64,000 nucleotides of DNA from Sphingosinicella xenopeptidilytica (lineage in GTDB: Bacteria; Pseudomonadota; Alphaproteobacteria; Sphingomonadales; Sphingomonadaceae), in contig NZ_JBHTIK010000011.1 of NCBI RefSeq assembly GCF_042676985.1, positions 1 to 64,000 of the forward strand, given 5' to 3'. Below the pieces are notes generated by a model. It was not told where the DNA came from and did no database searches. It saw only the letters and a program-made list of their open reading frames with translations. Of this stretch, positions 47,966-56,402 are shown in pieces; positions within the stretch are counted from its first letter, which is position 1; each line of letters begins with the position of its first letter. Both the position numbers and the translations under genes were made by a program.

Positions 47966-49084
47966 TTACGCCGCTTCCCCGAACGCCAGCGCCTCGTAGC
48001 GCTGCAAATGCCAATCCGTGTTCCCGAACTGGCTTTCGATCATCGTCGCACGTTTGAAGTAGTGGCCGATCGCGAGTTCGTCGGTCATGCCCATGCCGCC
48101 GTGGATCTGGATGGCTTCCTGTCCACTCAGCGTCAGCCCCTTGCCGATCTTCGCCTTGGCCATCGAAACGGCGGCGGGATCGGGGAGTTTCAGCGTTGCC
48201 ATCAGCGCCATCGATGCCGCCTGCTCGGCCTCCATGAACATGTCGACCATGCGGTGCTGCAGCACCTGGAACTTCGAGATCGGCTGGCCGAACTGCTTCC
48301 TTTGCTGGGCATAGTCCTGCGTCTGCCGGTGGAGTTCGTGCAGCACGCCGACGGCTTCGGCGCAGAGCGCCGTCGTCGCCTCGTCGATGATCCGGCTGAC
48401 GAGCGGGAAGGCGCCGTCGGTCTCGCCGAGCAGCGCTTCGCCGGGCACTTCGGCGTTCTCGAAATAGACCTCGGAGGCGCGGCCGCCGTCCGCGGTCGGG
48501 TAGTCCCGCCGCACGACGCCCTTCGCGCCGTTCTCGATCAGAAACAGGCTCACGCCGGCCTGCTCGCGCTGCCCGCCGCCGGTGCGCGCGGTGACGATCA
48601 GGTGGCTCGCGAACGGCGCATCGCGCACCACGGCCTTGTGCCCGGAGAGCGTCCAGCCGCTGCCGGACCGCTTCGCGCTCGTCGCGATGTTCGCCGGATC
48701 GAAACGCCCCTTGGGTTCCGCCCACGCGAACGCCGTCGTCAGCGTTCCCGCGATGATGCTTTCCACAAGGTCCGTGCGGCCGGTCTCGCGCGCGAAGCCG
48801 CCCCCGATCACCACCGTTGAAAGATAGGGTTCCAGCACCAGCGCCTTGCCCAGTTCCTCCATCACGATCATGTTCTCGACCGCGCCGCCGCCGAGCCCGC
48901 CGAGGCTTTCGGCAAAGGGCGCCGCGAGGATGCCGAGTTCTTCGGCGAAAGCCTTCCAGATATCGGGCGACCAGCCGTCCCCACGCGAAATCTTCATGCG
49001 CGTTTCGTGGTCGTAGCGGTCGGCAAGGAAGCGCGCGAGCGTATCGCGCACCATCGTCTGCGTTTCGGTGTAGCTGAAGTCCAT
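47966..49084 (-). CDS. Acyl-CoA dehydrogenase family protein
   Basis: A 372-residue FAD-dependent dehydrogenase. The N-domain is helical (MDFSYTETQTMVRDTLARFL). The middle domain (TTAFAWAEPKGRFDPANIAT) and C-domain (FGQPISKFQVLQHRMVDMFM; IQIHGGMGMTDELAIGHYFK) are family-typical. Such pairs often act on CoA esters of sterols or other large substrates as heteromers. It is the third gene of an operon with an FMO and another acyl-CoA dehydrogenase, 10 bp after the latter. Confidence 0.9.
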   Translation of the reverse strand: MDFSYTETQTMVRDTLARFLADRYDHETRMKISRGDGWSPDIWKAFAEELGILAAPFAESLGGLGGGAVENMIVMEELGKALVLEPYLSTVVIGGGFARETGRTDLVESIIAGTLTTAFAWAEPKGRFDPANIATSAKRSGSGWTLSGHKAVVRDAPFASHLIVTARTGGGQREQAGVSLFLIENGAKGVVRRDYPTADGGRASEVYFENAEVPGEALLGETDGAFPLVSRIIDEATTALCAEAVGVLHELHRQTQDYAQQRKQFGQPISKFQVLQHRMVDMFMEAEQAASMALMATLKLPDPAAVSMAKAKIGKGLTLSGQEAIQIHGGMGMTDELAIGHYFKRATMIESQFGNTDWHLQRYEALAFGEAA

Positions 49085-49094
49085 TGTCTTGCCC

Positions 49095-50288
49095 CTACAG
49101 CCCGAGAACCATCTTTGCGATGATCCCGCGCTGAATTTCGTTCGATCCGCCGTAGATCGAGGTCTTTCGCATGTTGAAATAGGTCGGTGCGGCGCGCAGC
49201 GCGTATTCGGGGCCGATGGCGTGCTCGTTGTCGCTGTCTCCGAAGCCGCGGAACCAGGGAGCGCCGTAGTGGCCCACCGCTTCCAGCGTCAGCTCGGTGA
49301 TGCGCTGCTGGATCTCGGTGCCCTTGATCTTGAGGAGCGAGGATTCCGCCCCCGGCGGCTTTCCGGCCGCGAGTGCCGCCAGCCCGCGCAGTTCGGTGAA
49401 TTCGAGCGCGGCGAGGTCGATTTCCAGCTCGGCGATCTTGCGCTTGAAGAACGGGTTCTCGATCAGCGACCGGTCGCCGTCCAGCTCGGTCGCCGCGATC
49501 GCGCGCAGCTTCTCGATGCCGCGCTTGGAGCGCGCGACGCCCGCGATGCCGGTGCGCTCGTGCGCGAGCAGGAACTTGGCGCAGGTCCAGCCCTTGTTCT
49601 CTTCATGCACGCGGTTTTCCACCGGCACGCGCACGTTTTCCAGCCACACCTCGTTCACCTCGTGCTCGCCGCCGAGCGTGATGATCGGGCGCACGGTGAT
49701 GCCGGGCGTCTTCATGTCGATGAGGAGGAAGGAAATGCCCTCCTGCGCCTTCACCGAGGCATCGGTGCGGACGAGGAAGAAGCCCCAGTCGGCGTGCTGC
49801 GCGAGCGTCGTCCACGTCTTCTGGCCGTTCACGATATAGTGGTCGCCGTCGCGCTCGGCCTTGGTGCGCAGCGAGGCGAGGTCCGATCCCGCGCCCGGCT
49901 CCGAATAGCCCTGGCACCACCAGTCCTCGCCCGAAAGGATGCGCGGCAGGAAGCGCGCCTTCTGCTCGGGCGTGCCGAACGTGTAGATCACGGGGGCGAC
50001 CATGCTGATGCCGAACGGCAGGATGGGGACCGTGTCGGCGCGCGCCAGTTCTTCTGAAAAGATGTAGCGCTGCGTCGCGCTCCAGCCCGGCCCGCCGTAT
50101 TCGGTCGGCCACGCGGGCGCGACCCAGCCTTTCTTGCCCAGAATCCGGTGCCACGAGAGATAGTCTTCCTTCGACCATTCCTCGCCCTCGTCGAGCTTGC
50201 CCTTCAGGTTTTCGGGATAATTCTCGTCGATGAAGCGGCGCACCTCCTCGCGGAAGGCGGCGTCTTCGGGGCTGAACGACAGGTCCAT
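49095..50288 (-). CDS. Acyl-CoA dehydrogenase family protein
   Basis: A 397-residue acyl-CoA dehydrogenase (MDLSFSPEDAAFREEVRRFI; GYSEPGAGSDLASLRTKAER; GQKTWTTLAQHADWGFFLVR). The C-terminus YGGSNEIQRGIIAKMVLGL is typical of the FadE/CaiA group. With the 372-residue partner directly downstream it could form an alpha2beta2 dehydrogenase, as known for steroid side-chain enzymes in actinobacteria; that is inference. 10 bp after the FMO gene on the minus strand. Confidence 0.92.
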   Translation of the reverse strand: MDLSFSPEDAAFREEVRRFIDENYPENLKGKLDEGEEWSKEDYLSWHRILGKKGWVAPAWPTEYGGPGWSATQRYIFSEELARADTVPILPFGISMVAPVIYTFGTPEQKARFLPRILSGEDWWCQGYSEPGAGSDLASLRTKAERDGDHYIVNGQKTWTTLAQHADWGFFLVRTDASVKAQEGISFLLIDMKTPGITVRPIITLGGEHEVNEVWLENVRVPVENRVHEENKGWTCAKFLLAHERTGIAGVARSKRGIEKLRAIAATELDGDRSLIENPFFKRKIAELEIDLAALEFTELRGLAALAAGKPPGAESSLLKIKGTEIQQRITELTLEAVGHYGAPWFRGFGDSDNEHAIGPEYALRAAPTYFNMRKTSIYGGSNEIQRGIIAKMVLGL

Positions 50289-50298
50289 TGTATCCTCC

Positions 50299-51642
50299 TC
50301 AGGCGGCGTTGGCGGTCGTTGCCGCCGGCCGGTCTTTGCGCCGGTTTTGTCCGGCTTTCAGTTCATGCGCGATCTCGCGTTTATAAACGTCGAAATCCAC
50401 CTGCATCGTGTGGCGGCGCGAGGCGTAATAGTGGCCTTGATGCCGGGTCTCGTCCTCGCCGATCATGCGCCGCATCGCGTTCGCATCCGGTAAACCATAG
50501 GCGCCGGTCAGCCACGCCGCGAGCAGCTTCGATTGCTGCTCGGCGAGGTTCACCAGCGTCGGCAGCGACTGCGCGAGCCCCATGAACCACAAGTCCGTCC
50601 GCTCTGGCCTCACCATGCGCTTGAAAAGCCCGATGTGGTTGTCGACGACTGGCGCGTCGGCATCGCTCAGGAACGGGAAGGAAATCTGGTAGCCGGTCGC
50701 ATAGACGATCGCGTCGATCGCCTCGCTGCTGCCGTCTTCGAAGCGCACGCTGCCGCCTTCGAATGACGCGATGTTCGGCTTCACCGTGATGTCGCCCGAT
50801 CCGCAGCGCAGCAGGAATTCGGAGCTGACCGTGGGGTGCGCTTCGAGCGGGGCATGATCGGGGGCGGGGAGGCCGTAGCTCTCCATGCTCCCCACCGCGC
50901 GTTTAACTACGAACGCGGCGAGGCGGCGCTTGAGGCCGATCGGCATCCATTCGGGCAGCGCCTGCTTGTCCGAAGGTTTGCCGCCGAGATACTTCGGCAG
51001 CACCCACACGCCGCGGCGCGCAGCGACGAACAGCTTCGCCGCCATCGGCCGCTGCGAAAGTTCGGAGGCGATATCGACCGCGCTGTTGCCGAGCCCGACG
51101 ACGAGCACGCGCTTCCCCACCATGTTCACGGGTTCGAACGGCGTACGGTAGTCGTGGCTGTGGATCTGTGCCCCGTCGAAGGGACCGGGAAAGGCCGGGA
51201 TATTCGGTTTCCAGTGATGCCCGTTCGCAACCACCAGCACGTCGTAGCGGCGCGTTTCGCCGCCGGCGGTCACCTCCCAGCCGCTGCCGTCGAGTGGCCG
51301 GCACGCCGTCACCTCGGTGTTGAAGAGGATGCGCTCGCGCAGCCCGAAATGGTCGACGTAGGCGTTGAAGTAGCTGTCGATCAGGCTGTGGTGCGGGAAG
51401 TCCGGCCAGTCCGCCGGAACCGGGAAATCCTCGAACTGCAGCCGCGTTTTCGAGGTGTCGATGTGCAGGGACTGGTAGCAGGCCGAAACGCCGTTCGGGT
51501 TGCCATACGCCCAGTTGCCGCCGACGCGGTCGGACTTTTCGAAGATGTCGAAGGCAATGCCGTGGTCGGCGAGCCGCTTGGCGGTCGTGAAACCGCTGCA
51601 ACCGGCGCCGATGATGCAGACCTTTGGTGCGGAGGCTCCCAT
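50299..51642 (-). CDS. Flavin-containing monooxygenase (FMO/BVMO class)
   Basis: A 447-residue protein. FAD-binding GAGCSG (about 11-16) is followed by IFEKSDRVGGNW. The FMO fingerprint region is FDGAQIHSHDYRTPF, and NADPH-binding is VLVVGLGNSAVDIASEL. It oxidises a soft nucleophile or ketone; the substrate is unknown. As first gene of an operon with two acyl-CoA dehydrogenases it suggests catabolism of a cyclic or terpenoid compound. An 11-bp inverted repeat precedes it. Confidence 0.9.
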   Translation of the reverse strand: MGASAPKVCIIGAGCSGFTTAKRLADHGIAFDIFEKSDRVGGNWAYGNPNGVSACYQSLHIDTSKTRLQFEDFPVPADWPDFPHHSLIDSYFNAYVDHFGLRERILFNTEVTACRPLDGSGWEVTAGGETRRYDVLVVANGHHWKPNIPAFPGPFDGAQIHSHDYRTPFEPVNMVGKRVLVVGLGNSAVDIASELSQRPMAAKLFVAARRGVWVLPKYLGGKPSDKQALPEWMPIGLKRRLAAFVVKRAVGSMESYGLPAPDHAPLEAHPTVSSEFLLRCGSGDITVKPNIASFEGGSVRFEDGSSEAIDAIVYATGYQISFPFLSDADAPVVDNHIGLFKRMVRPERTDLWFMGLAQSLPTLVNLAEQQSKLLAAWLTGAYGLPDANAMRRMIGEDETRHQGHYYASRRHTMQVDFDVYKREIAHELKAGQNRRKDRPAATTANAA

Positions 51643-51650
51643 GCCCCCAA

Positions 51651-51688
51651 ATTCGGGTGAGGCGCCCGAAGCGTCAACTCACCCGAAT
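51651..51688 (-). promoter_or_regulatory. 11-bp inverted repeat between dps and the FMO operon
   Basis: ATTCGGGTGAG (51651-51661) and CTCACCCGAAT (51678-51688) pair perfectly around a 16-base loop. It lies 17 bp after the dps stop and 8 bp above the FMO start. It can end dps transcription (no T-run) or act as an operator: on the minus strand TTGACG and a GAATTT -10-like box 17 bp apart straddle it. Confidence 0.55.
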
Positions 51689-51705
51689 CAATAGGGGGGC
51701 CTTGG

Positions 51706-52185
51706 TTAACCGAGGATCGAACGCAGCATCCACGCGGTTTTCTCGTGATACTGCATCCGGCCGACGAGCAGGTCGACCGAGACCTCGTCGCCCGCATCTT
51801 CCACGGTCGAGAAGATCTTCCGCGCCGTGCGCGCGACGGCCTCGTGACCCTCGGCGAGCTGCTTCACCATCTCCATCGCTTCGGGCGGCTGCTCGGGCGC
51901 TTCCTTGATGCTGGTGAGCTTGCCGAACGCGCTATAGCTACCCGGCGCGAAATGGCCGAGCGCGCGGATGCGTTCCGCGATCTCGTCGGTCGCCAGCCAC
52001 AGCTCGTTGTACTGCGTCTCGAACATCGTGTGCAGCGAGTTGAACATCGGACCCGTGACGTTCCAGTGGAAGTTGTGGGTCTTCAGGTAGAGCGAATAGG
52101 TGTCGGCAAGAACGTGGGCGAGGCCGTCGGCGATCTTGGCGCGGCCAGCCTCGGGGATGCCGATGTGGGATTCAGTGTCGGACAT
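51706..52185 (-). CDS. dps: Dps family DNA-binding ferritin-like protein
   Basis: A 159-residue Dps (GIPEAGRAKIADGLAHVLAD; THNFHWNVTGPMFNSLHTMF; YNELWLATDEIAERIRALG). The ferroxidase residues at the dimer interface (His, Asp and Glu in HNFHW and DEIAER) are present. It stores iron and protects DNA from oxidation. The ATG at 52185 with AAAGGAAA site was chosen over in-frame sequence to 52236. A monocistronic unit. Confidence 0.92.
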   Translation of the reverse strand: MSDTESHIGIPEAGRAKIADGLAHVLADTYSLYLKTHNFHWNVTGPMFNSLHTMFETQYNELWLATDEIAERIRALGHFAPGSYSAFGKLTSIKEAPEQPPEAMEMVKQLAEGHEAVARTARKIFSTVEDAGDEVSVDLLVGRMQYHEKTAWMLRSILG

Positions 52186-52286
52186 GATGTTTCCTTTCGT
52201 CGCTGCATACTCGTGGAAATCGGAAACCACCGCCAATGGATTATGTCATTGACTGCAATCAAAAACTTCAATCAGCCGAATTGGTT

Positions 52287-52619
52287 TCAGGCTTTTTCCA
52301 GCGTGCACTGCAGCGGGTGCTGGTTCTGCCGCGCGAAATCGAGCACCTGGTTCACCTTGGTTTCGGCGACCTCGTAGGTAAACACGCCGCACAGGCCGAC
52401 GCCTTTGTGGTGGACCTGCAGCATCACGCGCGTCGCATCCTCGGTGGACATGCGGAAAAAGCGCCGCAGCGTTTCCACCACGAATTCCATCGGCGTGTAG
52501 TCGTCGTTCAGCATCAAGACCCTGTAAAGCGCAGGCTTTTTGGTCTTGGGCTTGGTCTTGGTCGCGACGCCGGTGTCCGTGCCGGAACCGTTCCGGTCGT
52601 CTGACTCGCGATCAGTCAT
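52287..52619 (-). CDS. clpS: ATP-dependent Clp protease adaptor ClpS
   Basis: A 110-residue adaptor. The ClpS fold signature is MLNDDYTPMEFVVETLRRF, then DATRVMLQVHHKGVGLCGVF and TYEVAETKVNQV. It delivers N-degron substrates to ClpAP. Alphaproteobacterial ClpS often is not linked to clpA, as here. An N-terminal acidic and Lys-rich extension of about 30 residues precedes the fold. Confidence 0.93.
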   Translation of the reverse strand: MTDRESDDRNGSGTDTGVATKTKPKTKKPALYRVLMLNDDYTPMEFVVETLRRFFRMSTEDATRVMLQVHHKGVGLCGVFTYEVAETKVNQVLDFARQNQHPLQCTLEKA

Positions 52620-52696
52620 TCATCCGCTCACTCACGAGGTTTCGCACTGCGTCATGATATTGCAGGTACGGCAGCGATAACAAGACCATGAACGAA

Positions 52697-52724
52697 AAGG
52701 GCGGCCGCAGATGCGACCGCCCTT
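52697..52724 (-). terminator. Intrinsic terminator of the phasin gene
   Basis: Minus strand AAGGGCGG (52724-52717), 12-base partly paired loop, CCGCCCTT (52704-52697), followed by TTCG. It lies 25 bp after the phasin stop. Confidence 0.8.
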
Positions 52725-52749
52725 CCGATACCAATGTCTGGCGCAGCGC

Positions 52750-53550
52750 TTACTTGGCGACAGCGGCCGTCTTGAACTTGTCGGCCGCAACCGCGAAGCG
52801 GCTGGAGATCGGCTCGAACACGTCGTTCGAAAGCTTCACGAACGCTTCGGTCATCTTGCTGCTGTCAGCGATGAACTTGTCGAACTGCGTGCGGGCGAAA
52901 TCGCTCTGCAGCTGAAGCAGCTCGTTGGCGCTCTTGGCAGACGAGAACGACTTGAACGCCGTCGTCGCGGCTTCGCCGTTCTTCTTGGCGAGTTCGATCG
53001 CCGACTGCGTCAGCGTCTCGAAGCCCTTCGCGGCGATCTTGCCGGATTCGACGAACGCTTCCACGTTCTCGCGCGTGAAGCTGCCCAGCTCCTCGGCGGC
53101 CTTGGTGCTCTTGTCGAGCGCTTCGCGCGTCTTCGTCTGGAACTGTTCGACAGCAGCCTTGCCCTGCGCCATCGCGGTTTCGGTCTGCTTCTTCACGTTT
53201 TCATTGATCGTCATGATTACTGCCTTCTGCTTCGGGGGGACGCTGGCCTTCGCGGATACGGCTGCGGGGGCCACTGTTTTTGGTTTGGGTTTGGCTTTCG
53301 GCGTCGGCGCTTTCGCGACCTTTGCCTCAACCTTGGCGGGGGCCGGCTTCACCGGCTTCGCCACGACCTTCGCGGCGGCCTTGGGGTTCACCTTCGGCTT
53401 CGCGGCAGGGGTGGGCGCGGCGGCTTTCGGTGCCGGTTTCGCTTCAACCTTAACGGCGGGTGCGGCTTCTGCCTTCGGAGCGGCGGCAGGCTTCGCCGGC
53501 GCCGCGGTGACGGGTTCCACTTTCACTTCCACCTTTGCTGCTTCAGCCAT
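52750..53550 (-). CDS. phaP: Phasin family protein with Ala/Lys/Pro-rich N-terminal extension
   Basis: A 266-residue protein. The first 110 residues are low-complexity (repeats of AKP, APK, AAP and VEAK). The C-terminal part (about 112-266) is the phasin domain (TINENVKKQTETAMAQGKAA; FTRENVEAFVESGKIAAKGF; SELLQLQSDF-like). It coats polyhydroxyalkanoate granules. The ATG at 53550 has a GGAGGT site 5 bases up. Two exact 14-bp repeats in its promoter resemble PhaR-type operators. An internal ATG at 53214 could give the bare phasin domain. Confidence 0.85.
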   Translation of the reverse strand: MAEAAKVEVKVEPVTAAPAKPAAAPKAEAAPAVKVEAKPAPKAAAPTPAAKPKVNPKAAAKVVAKPVKPAPAKVEAKVAKAPTPKAKPKPKTVAPAAVSAKASVPPKQKAVIMTINENVKKQTETAMAQGKAAVEQFQTKTREALDKSTKAAEELGSFTRENVEAFVESGKIAAKGFETLTQSAIELAKKNGEAATTAFKSFSSAKSANELLQLQSDFARTQFDKFIADSSKMTEAFVKLSNDVFEPISSRFAVAADKFKTAAVAK

Positions 53551-53577
53551 CGTGACCTCCAGAGGGACACCTTATGC

Positions 53578-53637
53578 TGCACTGCAACATAGGGACGTCC
53601 GCCCGACTCGTCAAGGCTTTTTGTGCACTGCAACATA
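53578..53637 (-). promoter_or_regulatory. Paired 14-bp direct repeats above the phasin gene
   Basis: TGCACTGCAACATA occurs exactly at 53578-53591 and 53624-53637, 46 bp apart, 28 and 74 bp above the phasin start. TGCA-rich repeats of this kind upstream of phasin genes are binding sites for PhaR-type PHB-responsive repressors in alphaproteobacteria. The regulator gene is not in the window. Confidence 0.6.
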
Positions 53638-53673
53638 AGTGAAATGTGAGGCCCGCTCAGGGCCTGATCAAAC

Positions 53674-55053
53674 TCAGTGCCCGGTCAGCGTCGCAAGGCC
53701 GGATGCGGAGAGTTGCGCGTTGATCGCAGCGACAAGCCGATCGAGCGCTTCCGCCGAAACCGCCTCCGCGCGCGCGACGAGCACGTCCTGCGTGTTGGAG
53801 GCGCGCAGCAGCCACCAGCCGTCGGGGGTGTTCACACGCGCACCGTCGGTGCGGTTCACGTCCGCGCCGCTTGCTTCCAGCCGCGCCAGCACTTCGTCGA
53901 TCACGGCGAACTTGCGTTCCTCGGGGCAGGGGAAGCGCAGTTCGGGCGTGTTCACCATCGCGGGCATCGCGCCGCGGAGGTCCGTGAGCGACTTGCCGCT
54001 CCGATCCACCGCGCCGATCAGCCGAACGGCGGCATAGATCGCATCGTCGAAGCCGTAGTAGCGGTGCGCGAAGAAGATATGCCCGCTCATCTCGCCCGCG
54101 AGCGGCGCGCCGGTTTCCTTCATCTTCGCCTTTATGAGCGAATGGCCGGTCTTCCACATCAGCGGCTTGCCGCCGAGATCGGCGATGCGATCGTAGAGCG
54201 CCTGGCTCGCCTTCACGTCGGCGATGATCGTCGCGCCCGGCACGTCCCGCAGTACGTCTTCGGCGAGGATCATCAGCAGCTGGTCGCCCCAGATGATGCG
54301 CCCGGTGCTGTCGATCGCGCCGATGCGGTCGCCGTCGCCATCGAAGGCGAGTCCGAAGTCGAGGCCCTTTTCAGCGACGACACGGCGAAGGTCGACGAGG
54401 TTCTTCTCCTCGGTCGGGTCCGGGTGATGGTTCGGGAAATTGCCGTCCACATCGGTGAACAGAAGGTGGTGCTCGCCCGGCATAGCGGCGGTCAGCCGCT
54501 CGACGATCGGCCCGGCGGCCCCATTCCCCGTATCCCATGCGATGCGGAAGCCATGCGCGGGCACGTCTCCGAGCAGTCGCTGGACGTAAGCTTCGGAAAC
54601 ATCGACTTTGCGGTTCGATCCGATGCCGCGCTCCCAATCGCCCGCCGCCGCCATCGTCCCGATCCCAGTGATGTCGGCGCCGTAGAACGGCCCGTGGCCC
54701 AGCATCATCTTGAAGCCGTTGTAATTGGGCGGGTTGTGGCTGCCCGTGATCATCACGCCGCCGTCCGCATCCAGATGGTGCACGGCGAAATAGAGCATCG
54801 GCGTTGGCCCCAGTCCGATCCGAAGCGCTTCGCAGCCCGTGTCCTCAAGGCCGCGCACCAGCGCCGCTTCCAGCGACGGCGAGGAATGGCGCCCGTCATA
54901 GCCGACCGCGACCTTGGTTCCGCCTGCGCGGCGCACGCGCGTGCCGAAGCCGCGCCCGATCGCGTAGGCGTCGTCCTCGCCCAGCGTTTCGCCGATGATG
55001 CCGCGGATATCGTATTCCCGAAGCGATGTCGGGTGGAAGTCGTGCCGGTCCAA
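53674..55053 (-). CDS. Phosphomannomutase/phosphoglucomutase
   Basis: A 459-residue alpha-D-phosphohexomutase. The active-site serine loop ITGSHNPPNYNGFKMML is at about residue 103, the metal-binding loop AFDGDGDRIG is at about 237-242, and the sugar loop GEMSGHIFF and phosphate-binding C-domain complete the fold. It interconverts hexose-6-P and hexose-1-P for exopolysaccharide and LPS precursors (ManB/PgmG class). It stands alone on the minus strand. Confidence 0.93.
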   Translation of the reverse strand: MDRHDFHPTSLREYDIRGIIGETLGEDDAYAIGRGFGTRVRRAGGTKVAVGYDGRHSSPSLEAALVRGLEDTGCEALRIGLGPTPMLYFAVHHLDADGGVMITGSHNPPNYNGFKMMLGHGPFYGADITGIGTMAAAGDWERGIGSNRKVDVSEAYVQRLLGDVPAHGFRIAWDTGNGAAGPIVERLTAAMPGEHHLLFTDVDGNFPNHHPDPTEEKNLVDLRRVVAEKGLDFGLAFDGDGDRIGAIDSTGRIIWGDQLLMILAEDVLRDVPGATIIADVKASQALYDRIADLGGKPLMWKTGHSLIKAKMKETGAPLAGEMSGHIFFAHRYYGFDDAIYAAVRLIGAVDRSGKSLTDLRGAMPAMVNTPELRFPCPEERKFAVIDEVLARLEASGADVNRTDGARVNTPDGWWLLRASNTQDVLVARAEAVSAEALDRLVAAINAQLSASGLATLTGH

Positions 55054-55091
55054 GATACTGCCCTTGCTGAAAGAATCGCGAAGCTACGCTC

Positions 55092-55496
55092 TCAACGCTC
55101 CTTAGCGCGAAGATGTTTCAGGAGCGTATCCCTCGCCGCGTTGATCCGTGCCGAGGCTTCGGCGGAGCCGCCTTTGTCGGGATGAACCTCGGCGATCATC
55201 CGCCGCCACGCCGCATTGATCTCCACCGCGCCAGCGTCAGCCGAAATGCCGAGCAGCCGTCCTGCCTCCTCGGGCGTGATGTCCTGTCCTGAACGGGGCA
55301 CGCGCTGGCCCAGCGCCAGCCACACCGTCACGCCGCCAACGATGAGCGCGCCCAGCCATTGTCCGATCAGCAACAGGCGCAGCGCGAGAGCAGCACCCGC
55401 GGCGATGCCGATCCAGCGCAGCCGCACCGGTGTCAGCGCACCCGTATACCACAGCGCGCCGAGCGCTCCCGCCGCAAGGGCGAGGACCACGATCAT
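55092..55496 (-). CDS. Membrane-anchored J-domain protein
   Basis: A 134-residue protein. Two hydrophobic segments (MIVVLALAAGALGALWYTG, and AAGAALALRLLLIGQWLGAL with a following hydrophobic run) precede a C-terminal J-domain (EEAGRLLGISADAGAVEINA; RRMIAEVHPDKGG with HPD). It is a DjlA/TerB-like DnaK co-chaperone layout. The ATG overlaps the mipZ stop, so the two genes are coupled. The start at 55496 was chosen from this overlap. Confidence 0.85.
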   Translation of the reverse strand: MIVVLALAAGALGALWYTGALTPVRLRWIGIAAGAALALRLLLIGQWLGALIVGGVTVWLALGQRVPRSGQDITPEEAGRLLGISADAGAVEINAAWRRMIAEVHPDKGGSAEASARINAARDTLLKHLRAKER

Positions 55497-56293
55497 CAGC
55501 TGGCGAGGCTCTGTGCTTCCTCGGTTTCGGGGAGGGCAAGGCTCGTGATCAGCTCGCGCAGCTCGTTGCGCGCGGCGATGTGGCTCATGTTCACGTCGTC
55601 GATGACGCCGATGTCGAGCAGCGTCAGCCCGCGCGGGAAGAGTTCGCGGTAGATGACGCGTTCGGAAAGGCCGGGCGCGATGCGGAAGCCGATGCGCTTC
55701 GAAAGCTCGTCGAGCGCGCCGCCCACGCGAATCATATTCTTCGCGGCGAGCGAGGACATGCGGTTCCGCACCACCACCCAGTCCACCGATCCGCCGTCCG
55801 TCTTCGCGCGGGCCTTGCGCGCGTCCCAGATCAGCTCGGCATAGAAGCTCGGGCGCTTCACCTTGAACGTGTCCGGGTCGACCTGCCCGATGAGGTCGAA
55901 GTCGACGAAGCTGTCGTTCATCGGCGTGATCAGCGTGTCGGCGCGGCCGAGCGCGACGCGCGAAAGGGGGCTGTCGCGGCCGGGCGTATCCACCACGATC
56001 ACGTCCACCACCGGTGCCCATGCGTCGAGCGTGGTGCGCAGCAGCGTTTCGCCGTGGCTGTCGTTGTCGTCGATCACTTGCAGGCGCGGCGTCTTGAGGC
56101 CGAGGCCATGGCCGTCCGAGAAGCTCTGCCGGTTTTCCATGTAGCGCGTGAAGGTGCGCTGCCGCGAATCGAGGTCGATGGCGGCGACCTTACGGCCGCT
56201 GTGCATCAGCGCGACGGCGATGTGGACCGCGGTCGTGGACTTGCCTGTCCCGCCTTTTTCATTGCCAAGAACGATGACATGGGCTTTGGCCAT
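55496..56293 (-). CDS. mipZ: MipZ-like division-plane positioning ATPase
   Basis: A 265-residue ParA/MinD-superfamily ATPase. The deviant Walker A GNEKGGTGKST has Lys13 and Lys18. VDTPGRDSPLS is the Walker B region. DLDSRQRTFTRYMENR is a MipZ-typical stretch, and ELFPRGLTLLDI and DDVNMSHIAARNELR are also family-like. In Caulobacter MipZ blocks FtsZ away from midcell by forming a ParB-linked gradient. It precedes the J-domain gene (4-bp overlap) and is divergent from panC. Confidence 0.9.
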   Translation of the reverse strand: MAKAHVIVLGNEKGGTGKSTTAVHIAVALMHSGRKVAAIDLDSRQRTFTRYMENRQSFSDGHGLGLKTPRLQVIDDNDSHGETLLRTTLDAWAPVVDVIVVDTPGRDSPLSRVALGRADTLITPMNDSFVDFDLIGQVDPDTFKVKRPSFYAELIWDARKARAKTDGGSVDWVVVRNRMSSLAAKNMIRVGGALDELSKRIGFRIAPGLSERVIYRELFPRGLTLLDIGVIDDVNMSHIAARNELRELITSLALPETEEAQSLAS

Positions 56294-56402
56294 AAACGAA
56301 CGCGCCCCCGATGGCTGGATTCCGTTTGATGGCGGACTGTTTCATTCACGGGCGCCGGGGAGTCAATCGAGGAGAGGCAAGATTCCGGAGGCTTTCGAAA
56401 CC

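Noticed and set aside
53677..55185. A 502-residue plus-strand frame opposite the phosphohexomutase gene
   Set aside because: Antisense shadow; the minus strand has the SHNP and DGDGDR catalytic loops.
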